Assembly: GCA_020310875.1 (NCBI GenBank)
Contig: CM035432.1
Location: 98,644,512 to 98,708,511, forward strand
Length of the DNA stretch: 64,000 bases
Source of the DNA: Ceratopteris richardii
Taxonomy: Eukaryota; Streptophyta; Polypodiopsida; Polypodiales; Pteridaceae
Direction of reading: 5' to 3'
Below, piece by piece: positions 1 to 9,100 of the stretch (within the stretch, counting starts at the first letter, position 1; every line of letters starts with the position of its first letter). The notes beneath the pieces were generated by a model that made no database searches, was not told where the DNA came from, and worked only from the letters and a program-made list of their open reading frames with translations. The position numbers and the translations under genes were made by a program.

Positions 1-1314
1 TGCAGAAACTGATGACAGATTCTTCTTGATCCCTGGCACAAATAAAGCATCTGACAAGGTGAAAGAACTACCATCAGCAGTAGTCAGAATGATCTTGCCA
101 ACTCCCATAACAGGATAAGAGGATTTGTGGGATTTGTGGGCACATGTGACTGTATTCCCTATCGGGGCAGGCTCGAGTGAAGAGAAGAAACTGCACTACG
201 AGGTAATATGTTTGGTCGCCCCACTATCAAAGTACCAAACATCTGAGTCCACTGCAGACATGCACTGCTCATGAGAAGATGGGTCAAAACTGCAAACAGT
301 AGTAAACGCCCATTCTTCTTCCTACACAAGATTAGCAGACTCTATTTTTGGTGTAGAGGCTTCTGCAACAACCATTCCAGCCTCCTTTTTCTTTGCCTCT
401 TTTGTAGCGAGTTTTGGACAGTTCTTTATGATATGATCATTCCCTTTATAGTACTTGCAAAACAATTTCTGCTTTTTTGATTTCTTCTCATCTTTATCCT
501 GGTTCTTCGAATGTGCAGCATTTGCAGATTTCTGTTTACTAGTAGAAGAGCTCCATTTTCCTTTGCCCTTTTGACTAGCCAGGAAAGCTTGATCTGCCAC
601 ATGCATAATGGAACTATTCTTCTTGGACTGATCTTCTTGTAATAGAACAGAGACTAACTCCTCAAACGACAAGGAATTTGGATTGCCTTTCATCATCAAT
701 CGAAGAGTAGAAGCAAAACTCTGATATGAATTAGGAAGACCATTCAGAACGGTCTGCACAAGTGAGCTATCTGGTATAACCTCATCAGCAGAAATCAACT
801 GCTCCTTCAAGTCTTTGATCTTTCTTAGAGAATTTTCCATAGAATCACCTTCATTCATGTGCTCACTCTCCAACTCTTTTCGGAGGTAAGGAACAGGAGC
901 CTCATTCCTAGTCTGGTACAATGTGGTTAGTGTATCCCAAGCATCCTTTACTGTTCTGCAAGAGCGAATGTGAGGAATAATAGCACGTTTGACAGACAGA
1001 GCTATCAATGCATGTGCTTGAGCATCTCTGCCATCCCAACGAATTTGCTCTGCAGTAGGTGCAACAGAAACAACAACACGAACAGGAATCTGCAGAATAT
1101 CATCTTCGACACCATCTCCATCAGCTTCAACACTTGTATTTGTAGTACCTGTAGTTGCAGGTGTAACAGGACGTCTTTCAACACCCTGCACAATGTTCCA
1201 CAGTCCTTTTGCAACCAATACATGTCGCATCATATAAGCCCATAATGGGTAGTTGGTACCACCCAACTTATCCTCAACAACCAACATACAGAATACATCA
1301 CTGCTTTCAGCCAT
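1..1314 (-). pseudogene. CA Gag and start of protease, with stops
   Basis: Copia Gag begins at the ATG at 1312-1314 (MAESSDVF), the same start as in C1. The N-terminal region has the family's N-Y-P-L-W-A-Y-M-M motif, followed by the UBN2-type Gag domain and a CCHC knuckle (C-K-Y-Y-K-G-N-D-H-I-I-K-N-C). The second Cys of that knuckle is Tyr here but Cys in C1, so zinc binding is probably lost. The open frame stops at 322-324 (TAG where C1 has CAG). Beyond it the protease D-S-G-A-T-K-H region is readable, and a second TAG lies at 196-198. Gag would form the virus-like particle and the protease would cleave the polyprotein. This copy cannot make full-length Gag-Pol. Confidence 0.9.
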
Positions 1315-1654
1315 GGCCGGTGACTAAAATACCTTGATGCAGAAAATTGACTGTATCTCAAAAAGTTGAACGGAATCGCCCAAACGAGTTCTGCTAAACC
1401 TGTAGCAGACTTCGAGACGCTTATACTCGCGAATCGAAACAGGTATATACCTTTGGCACAAAAAGACGAAATAGCCTGCACAAGCATTATGATAGTGCGT
1501 TCAGAGGCCGAAACGAGCTCAGATCGCGATTTCGGCACCACAAAGCGAAGATGTTTTGATCTCTGAAACACCCTGAGTATGCTCACTGAATTTCGTGCGA
1601 ATCTGAGACTGCAACCGGAGGAGTGTCGATGACGCCCTAGATGAAGCGGCGACC
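1315..1654 (-). other. Untranslated leader of CA
   Basis: About 340 bp between the primer-binding site and the gag ATG. It aligns with the C1 leader (35576-35915). Short open frames here are not conserved as protein and are not called as genes. A leader in this position would carry packaging and dimerisation signals, but none can be recognised directly. Confidence 0.6.
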
Positions 1655-1667
1655 TGCTCTGATACCA
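1655..1667 (-). other. Primer-binding site of CA (tRNA-Met)
   Basis: Minus-strand TGGTATCAGAGCA lies two bases inside the LTR. It is complementary to the 3' end of plant initiator tRNA-Met and primes minus-strand DNA synthesis. It is the same site as in C1, C2 and C3. Confidence 0.9.
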
Positions 1668-1669
1668 AT

Positions 1670-1898
1670 TGTTGGAGTTAGACGTCTATGGAAGCACGCG
1701 AACATCACAAGGAGGAAGAAGAAGCTTGGAGCACAACACACAAGATTGAATGTATTACTAGAGAATGTACAAAGATAAGTAGCCCATTAGGGCAATAGGC
1801 ATATATAAAAGCGGGGGAAAAAAACCTCCTAAAGAGGGAAAAAAGTGCCCCGACGGTCCTAGAGTGTTCACACACATCACTACCTAAATATATCAACA
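1670..1898 (-). repeat. 5' LTR of CA (229 bp)
   Basis: Begins TGTTGATATA and ends CCAACA on the minus strand. It matches the two 230-bp LTRs of C1 nearly base for base, including the TATATA-containing promoter block and the pyrimidine-rich block before it. The primer-binding site follows immediately. Confidence 0.95.
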
Positions 1899-2151
1899 GA
1901 GATGTGATGCTACCAAGATCTTTTTCCAATTTAAGGGTTTGCTCTTTCAAGTCTATGAATTGGTCACGAGTGACAAATTCATCTAAAAGTTCCTCATATG
2001 TATATTCTTCCTGTGAAGGCTCTTTTTCTTCTAAGTTCTCTTCTATTTCTTGCCCTAATTCTACTTCTTCCATTCTAGAATCAGGATCCTCTAGTTGCTC
2101 TTTAGATGGAGAAGTGTTTTCAATTACTTATTTACCTTTAGATTCCATGTT
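1899..2151 (-). pseudogene. Coiled-coil ORF fragment cut by CA
   Basis: Reading leftward from an ATG at 2149-2151 the frame gives MESKGK, one stop (TAA), then about 75 codons rich in Glu, Gln, Lys and Leu (for example EELLDEFVTRDQF and LKEQTLKLEKDL) that look like a charged coiled coil. The frame runs straight into the CA LTR at 1898, where retrotransposon sequence replaces the remainder. I do not recognise a family. Charged coiled-coil ORFs also occur in the downstream regions of G1 and G0 in this window, so this may be another Gypsy accessory ORF, but no homology was established. Confidence 0.45.
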
Positions 2152-3258
2152 TTAGTTCTCTTCCCCCGTTTGCTAACTAGAGTGTATGAATATGAATGGA
2201 AGTAAAGCTCAAATATGCAAGAAGAAGAGAAATATATCATAAGAGCACTTCCCTGTTACATAATTGAGTTGCGGAAGCGAAATCCAAATGATCCTTGAAA
2301 CTTTAGATCACTAATTTTGAATCCTCGCCAGCCCAAACAAAAATTGGAAATGTCCGGTTGGTCCGGGGAGGTTCTAAACACCATAAACCATCCAAAACAA
2401 TGCCAAAAGCACGTGGGAATAGCCCCGACCGGGCAAACTGAGTGAAACTGAGCAACTTCAGAGATTCAACAATCCTCGCCAGTCCAAGAAGTGTAGCGCA
2501 CCACCTGTACTTCAAAAATTTGAGACTATCCCAAGTGAAAAAAGTGAATTTGGACACCAGATGGCGAAAAACTAGGCTCGGAAGTGGCTGCCTAGTTCTT
2601 GCTGAAGCATTGCAGAGAGATTTTGGTGGGGCAAATCTCATCCAAATCCAACATCGATGGTCTGTAAGCAAACCTAGGAGTGTAGCTTCAAAACGTGACC
2701 AAGATTTTTGAATTCCGATATCGTATGAGCAAGCTATGGTGCAGAGAAACCGGGTAGGTCAAGAGTAGAAAGTGAAAATGCTAATCTTTTTGGAGGAGTG
2801 AGTTTGAGAAGCTCAAAACTGAGAAACTGAAGCTTTTCAAGAAAAACCCAATGACCCAAATCCCATCTCCACAGCCCATATTACATGTATGTATCAATAT
2901 ATTGCCAAAATCTTGATTAATATCCTAAGTTTTATCCTCCCAATCTCAGGCAAAACTTCAAATTTTTCCCTCTTTCCAAGCCATACTTGAATTTGAATTC
3001 GAAAACTCCTGAACCATTCCGCTCGCAGAGCCTTTATCCCATAAGCATTCTCAACAACTCCATGTGTAAGTATAAATAAAGAGCTGAGTTCAAAGAGCTT
3101 TCACTCTAGAGGGGGGATGGAGGGAGAGCAGTGGCATGTGGCCTCGTGGTCCCTGCGCGCAGTGTCGGCTGTTAATCGCCGTCCGTGCTTTCTTCCTCTG
3201 CCTGTTACCGTGGGCCTGTGGGTGCTTCAATCAAGGCGTTCACCTGCTTTGATACCAG
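2152..3258. other. Unassigned sequence with a TATA-like element
   Basis: About 1.1 kb without a recognisable coding domain. A plus-strand TATAAATA at about 3068-3075 precedes a purine tract near 3110-3125 (gagggggga-like), which resembles an LTR promoter and start region but has no repeated partner in the window. The motif cctcgccagcccaa / cctcgccagtccaa occurs twice (about 2322 and 2473). The 122-codon minus-strand ORF here has no known motif and is not called. Confidence 0.3.
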
Positions 3259-3441
3259 TGTAATAAACTCCCTGTGAAGTCCTCCATTTTGTCTTCTTCT
3301 ACAAGAAATCCCGAGGTCGCTCGCTGTCCAAACTCACGCGCACGGAGATTCTCTTCTCGGTCTTGCTGCCCAACCACGTGGTAACTCTAATCTCGATTCA
3401 CCCTGTCTCTCTCTACCCATTAAGGGTAACTCCACATTACA
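3259..3441 (-). repeat. Possible short LTR (183 bp)
   Basis: On the plus strand it starts TGTAAT and ends ATTACA, perfect 6-bp inverted termini of the TG..CA type. On the minus strand it is followed at once by c-TGGTATCAAAGCA (3245-3257), one mismatch from the usual tRNA-Met primer site. This fits a 5' LTR of a minus-strand element. No internal coding region or second LTR was seen to the left, so it may be a TRIM-like non-autonomous element or a remnant. Confidence 0.5.
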
Positions 3442-3565
3442 CATGTGAGTGCCACTTGGCCATCATATAATTATCTTCCTTATCTATCATAAGAGGAGGT
3501 TCTCACCTCTCAAATATGAGGCTCCATAACACTTTTCATCCTTTTCAGGTACTCTTGCAGAGACT
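3442..3565. other. Short unassigned junction
   Basis: The 124 bp between the possible LTR and the first recognisable codons of G0. There is no motif. The 5' break of G0 falls here. Confidence 0.3.
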
Positions 3566-4266
3566 CCATTGGATCGTTTAGATAAGCATCTAATTCAATT
3601 ACTACAAGTTTTTAAGAGGTACAGAGAAACAAAGTTGAAATTGAACCCAAACAAATGCCATTTTTTGGTGACTAAAGGTACCCTCCTGGGACATGTCATA
3701 TCTTCCAAAGGTATGTCACCTGATCCATACAAAATTATAGCTATATTAAAGTTACCTAGACCTAAATCTCCAAAAGAGATTCAAAGTTTTCTAGGCCATA
3801 CAGGGTACCACCAAAGATTTATTAAGATGTATGTAGATATAGCCATGCCTTATCAAACATTACGGTCAAGGTTAGTGTCTGCTCCCATTTCGATCACACC
3901 TGAGTGGTCAAAAATCTTTCATATACATGTCAATGCCAGTGCCTATGTAGTGGGGGCAGTTTTGACCAACCCAGTGAAGAATTTAAGGTGGACAGACCAA
4001 TTCAATATGCCAGTAGAATTTTGACCAAGGCTAAAAGGAATTATAGCACCACAAAAAGGGAAGCCCTAGCCATGGTTTTTGCTGTCCAAAAATTTTGTCA
4101 TTACTTATTGGGAGTGAAATTTGTTATTATAATGGATCATCAATCACTAAAATACTTGCTCAACAAACCACAAGCCACTGGTAGAATATGGAGGTGGTTA
4201 TTGTTGTTCCAGGGGTTTGAGTTTTCTGTAGTCCATAGACCAGGTAAAGAAAATGTCATGGTAGAC
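3566..4266 (+). pseudogene. G0 Gypsy RT C-terminus and RNase H fragment
   Basis: Ty3/Gypsy pol fragment. It starts after the catalytic YxDD box, with the RT thumb (L-N-P-N-K-C-H-F, L-G-H-V-I-S, then S-F-L-G-H-T-G-Y-H-Q-R-F-I), and runs into RNase H (H-V-N-A-S-A-Y-V-V-G-A-V-L, where the first catalytic Asp of the usual D-A-S is Asn). A frameshift near 3985 moves the rest (Q-Y-A-S-R, R-N-Y-S-T-T-K-R-E-A-L-A, D-H-Q-S-L) into the next frame. The fragment ends at about H-R-P-G-K-E-N-V-M-V-D, where G1 gag sequence takes over without an LTR. The integrase end of what appears to be the same element resumes at 31520, on the far side of G1. Confidence 0.85.
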
Positions 4267-4316
4267 CGCAAGGGAATGTAGAGAGAGAGCCAAGAACTCC
4301 CCGTGGTAAATCTGTC

Positions 4317-6134
4317 TTGACCAGAATCATGACTCCAGAGTGGATTCCACAGGATAATAAAAGCATAGATTTGCTTTTAAACCGAGAAACCGATGAGGCT
4401 TTTTGGAGATATAAACCTGCTCAACCTCAGGAAGTGAGTGCCCTCACAATCTATGAGTTTAAAGACCCTGATAGCCTAGGCAAAGTAACCTACCTAGACA
4501 ATACATCAGAGAGAATCTTCATGGTCACCGAGCATGGCAGACATGCCTACACATGGAAGGGTGAATTTGCTTTTCCCCAATCTCGGTCTAATGTGTCCTT
4601 TGGTCACCAAGGAGCCGGGACCTCCCAGGCTCATGGAGCTCAAAGAGATAGAAGTAGAGACAAACCTGAGGTAAGTTTTGCCAACTCCCAGGGAAGAGAA
4701 AGAACAGGAACAGAAAGAAATAGAGTGGAACCTGAGGGACATAGAGCTCCATGGAATCAAAGGAATGCTGACGATTTCCCTTTGCCAAGGCCGAGAGAAC
4801 ACACTAGGACCCTAAGACCAACTCAACTGGTGAAGTCCATGAAGAATTACTTCGATGGCACCGGAGACCCTTATGACCATGTGGCAGAATTTAGGAAAGT
4901 CTTGAAAGCTGAACAGGTAGAGGACCTATTCACCCAATATAATGCTTTTGGTCTAACCCTTAGGAACACTGCCCTTACGTGGTTTCAACCACTGAACGAG
5001 AGGCATTTCAAAAACATAGACCAGCTCCTAGAAGCATTTATCATTGAGTTTTCCAAGAGTGGTATAAGGCACAACACTTCCTCACTAATTCATAGCTTCA
5101 AGCAAACACCTCAAGAGACGGTCAGACTAGCAGGAAGACGGTTTAGGCAATACATAGAGAGGTGCCCGATGCCTGAGTTACCCACACCAGCCAAGCAAGT
5201 GGCTTTGTTCTTAAATGGCTTGTTGAGCACCAAGCTTAGGTCATATGTGTATCTGAAGGACCCCAGAACTATAGAAGAATGCGTGCGCATGTGCATAGAC
5301 ATTAAGGATAATTTAGGCGAGGAGTTAGAGCTATCAAAAATCTATAAGGATTCGGATAGCTCTAGTAGTCTCACATCTGGTCAGTCCATATCCATTGAGG
5401 AACTTGCAGAGAAGGTAGCTCAAAAACTAGGTGTCTCTAGCAAACAAATTCCAAGATTTTCCCCAGTTAAGCGGTGCTACACTTGTGGAGGTGACCATAT
5501 GGCAAATGTATGTCCCATTATAGCCCAACCCCAGGTGAATCCTAGTAGCCAGTACTGCACCATAGAGCGAAGGTATACCAACCACACTGCACAGGATTGC
5601 CCATATAACAAACAAACTATTAGGCAAAATTACCCTCAGCCCTATCCACAATAGGGTAGATACCAGAATCAGTACCCACCACAACAATACAACAGACCAC
5701 AACAATCTTATCAGCCACCTTATCAAGGGCATCAAAAACCTCAACCAGTCCTAGTGCAGCAACCCCCTGCTCCAACCAATGTGATCCCAGTGAAATATGC
5801 ATCTGCTGAAGAAAATCCAAACAGAGCCATAGTTCCAGTCACCCCAATGCTATTAGACAGTATTCCAAGTGACCATACTTTTGACTCCACACATATTGAT
5901 AGCCCACAGGCTTACAACATGCAGTCACCCGAGCATAATGAGTCATACTATTATGAGGATCCAAGTGAAAATAGTGGGGAGCTTGAGTATGCTAATGTCA
6001 TGTACACAAACCCTAACTCTAGACCTCAACCTAGGTAGGTACGACCTCCATTCCCTAGAGGACCATGCTTCAGATGTCAGGGAGATCACCTTATATGTGA
6101 TTGTCCACTGCCTGCCTCTACACAACCCCAACCA
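4317..6134 (+). pseudogene. G1 Gag with tandem zinc knuckles
   Basis: In frame with pol. The frame is already open from about 4267, so the true start is lost. Residues encoded by about 4840-5180 form the retrotransposon Gag domain (Y-F-D-G-T-G-D-P-Y-D-H-V-A-E-F, then A-L-T-W-F and the R-R-F-R-Q-Y-I segment). Zinc knuckles follow: C-Y-T-C-G-G-D-H-M-A-N-V-C near 5475-5515, a degenerate one near 5555-5600, and C-F-R-C-Q-G-D-H-L-I-C-D-C near 6066-6105; a further knuckle lies just downstream in the pol ORF. The intact ones are C-X2-C-X3-H-X4-C. A Gln/Tyr/Pro-rich linker lies at 5600-5760. Stops TAG at 5652-5654 and 6036-6038 interrupt the frame, most simply from CAG. Gag would package the RNA and build the particle. 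Confidence 0.87.
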
Positions 6135-9100
6135 ATGACAATTCAGGGTTTCTGTCAAGACTGCGGAAAAGAGCATCTCCTACGAGAGTGCCCAAAGAAC
6201 CCTAATAAGATGCCTAAAATCACTCATATCAACGTCATTGGGTTAGTGGTAGACTCTACGAGAAGTATAACTGCCACCGCCCCAGTGCATGTGGTCACTA
6301 GAGCCCAAGTCTTGCAGCAAACTCAGGGAGTAGGGCAGGAAAAGAGTGTTGAGGTTAGTGAGACAAAGAGCATAACCAAGAAAAGGACAAGAGCATGGAG
6401 AGATAGCCGGGAGAGAATGAAAAGACAATGGTCACAGAAAATGAGCGAACTCGAAGCAAGCTTGAGAGAAACCAAAGCAAAGATAAGTGAACTTGCATCT
6501 CAAAACCACTCTCACACCACCCTTCCACCACCTTCCCCTTTACATGCCGATCCATCTTCTTCCATTCCCCAACCTTTCAATACACCACCCTTAACCCACC
6601 CACCATCCAGAGTAGGATCAGTCCTAGCCGATCCCACTCCTGAAGATCTAGACATGATGCTTAAAGCATATCAGGCCAGGATCCAAGAAGGGCCCAATGT
6701 AACAGATCATGAGAAATGTTACCCTAGAGCCGATCTAGAGATAGAGCGAACAAAGCTTTGTGCTAAAATGGTCGAATTGGCGCAAGCCATGTTTGAAGCC
6801 AGTCGCTTGTTCAATGGCTCTAACCCCATCAGAACACCATTGCACTTTGATGGTCTATTGGATAGATTGGAGAGGTTACTTGCAAAGTCTGGAAAAGGAG
6901 CCACCTCCCAGGCTAAGGAGAGGGCAAGTGATAGAATAAGCATTCCTCCCCAGGGAGCTTATGTGCCTAACTCCACTGAACCAGACACCTCTTCTTCTAT
7001 GAATAGGTATTCACCAGAGTTCTTGAGAGAGATTCAAGAAGAGAAGTGGGCAAAGGAGAGTGAAGTCCCTCCTCCCATTGAACTCGTGGATGACGCACAT
7101 GATCAGTTCCCACAGGACATCCCTTCTATTTATGAAGAACAGGAAAGTGTCCACTCTCATGAGAGGTTAGACTTTGAGTCTAATTCCTTCCAAGAGTTAC
7201 CACATTTCACAGGCCCATGGGAAACCAAGTCTACTTGCCTGAGAGCACCCACAGTCATGATAAGAAACGAAGATTCAATCATACCTAGGAATACAGAGGT
7301 AGTAAAGAACACTAAAGTGCAGTGCCATCTCACGTTAGAAGAGCTACTCAAAGTTAAGCCAGAAGTGTGGAAACACGTAGCCAAACAAGTGCCAGACATA
7401 GCGAAATCACGTTCCCAAGTAGGATCTCATAGAACAGTGCCTGAAATACCATTGGATAAGATAGGAGACATGAGTGAAGGAGAAGAAGGGAATACCTATC
7501 TCCCAGTTACCCATCAGGGATACACAACCAAGGCAATTTTGGACTCAGGTGCAGGAGTTGCAATTGCTACCACTTCCCTCTGGAAGCGTTGGGGCAAGCG
7601 AGCACTCCGGCCGACGAGAATGAAATTGCAGATGGCCGATGGCCATATTGAGAGGCCCTTGGGATTGCTAGAAGGCATAACTCTCACTACATGTGGTGTC
7701 GAGTTCGAGCATACATTTGCTATATGTGATTTTAGCAAAAATCATGCATATGAAATGATCTTGGGAAGACCATTTATGCAACAGTTGCAAGTGGTACAGG
7801 ACTGGGGAACCAACTCCTTGTACCTACAACACTTAGGTGTTACGACCAAAGTGAATCTCAAAGATTACTCTCATAGAGACGTACCGCCTATTCAATGGAA
7901 TCCCATCCATAGAGCCAAAGATGATACGGAATCTGTGCATTCCATAGGATCAGGATCCTCATGGATGCATGAAGACACCCACTTATGGACGTGCAAAGTA
8001 GCAGTAGGAGAAGAGAAAAGAGAAAAAGCCAGAGAGGTAGGTGCAAAAGAAACACATAGATCAATTCAAGACCCAGCCTATGCACCTGTAGTCTTTCCTG
8101 ACAAGGAATTTGAACCCCACGGCTGGGCAGAGATCCTAGCAACAATGGATGTAGCCATCAATGAAGAACAATGGACACCTCACTGTGATGAAGATGGCTA
8201 TGACATTTCAGTCTTCTCCATAGAGCCAATCATGGGAGAGGCAGTGTTAGAAGAGTGTGAACCTAGCCCTGATGCATTTGAGGATGCAAGTGACTCCGAT
8301 CTAGAGTCAATCATTATGGACCCACCCTTTGCATCAGATGAAGAATACTTCTATGAAGTAGAACTTCAACCCCAGAGGCATGGAGAGCTTACAAATGATG
8401 TAAGGCTAGCCACACATGTGAACCTGAAGGAGGAAGGAAAGAAAAGAAAAAAGAGAGAAGTCACACCAGAAGAGGAAGAATCTTTGTTTGAGGTTCCAGA
8501 AAATTTTAAGAAGTATGAGATAGATGACAGGAGAGTCATGATCAGAATGCCTAAACGAGAGGCGCAATCAGGGGAGGCCTATGATAACAAAGAAACCACC
8601 AAGAAAATTGTGGTACCTGTGGAAGAAGGAGAGGAGAGATGCACGTACATAGGCCATGACCTGACGGAAGACAAAGAGCATGAATTGATAGCCTTGCTAA
8701 GAGAATACACAGATGTATTCGCTTGGAGCTACAAGGATCTGAAGGGTGTTGACCCAGACATATGCTCACACACAATCCCCATGACCTCAGATGCCAGACC
8801 CTCTAAGCAGAAGCCCTACACATACAATGACAACTACGTCGCCAAGATTAAAGAGGAGATAGACTGCTTGGTGGAAGCCGGGTTTATCTATGAAATTGAG
8901 CACACTAAATGGGTATCCCCCATTGTAGTGGTGCCCAAGAAGAACGGCAAATTACGAGTGTGCATTAACTTGAAGAAGGTTAACGCAGCCACTATCAGAG
9001 ATAATTATCCGCTTCCTATCACTGAGCATCTATTAGAAAGGGTAGCAGGCAAGGAAGTGTACAGCTTCTTAGATGGGTTTTCGGGCTACAACCAAGTCGC

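Larger units (their letters stand above)
1..1898 (-). mobile_element. Ty1/Copia element CA, 5' part, runs off the window
   Basis: A minus-strand Copia retrotransposon whose 5' LTR (1670-1898), primer-binding site, leader, gag and the beginning of protease are in the window; the rest lies left of base 1. It is a close sibling of C1 at 35331-40485: LTR, leader, gag and the protease start align along their length. It is defective, with in-frame stops at 322-324 and 196-198 where C1 has glutamine codons, and a short repeated insertion near 120-140. It inserted into a minus-strand coiled-coil ORF at 1899-2151. The 5 bases outside the LTR (gagat, 1899-1903) would be the target-site duplication, but the partner copy is outside the window. 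The family assignment is firm. Confidence 0.93.

Noticed and set aside
2303..2671. 122-codon minus-strand ORF
   Set aside because: No motif, no start context and overlapping open frames on both strands; probably LTR or untranslated sequence.
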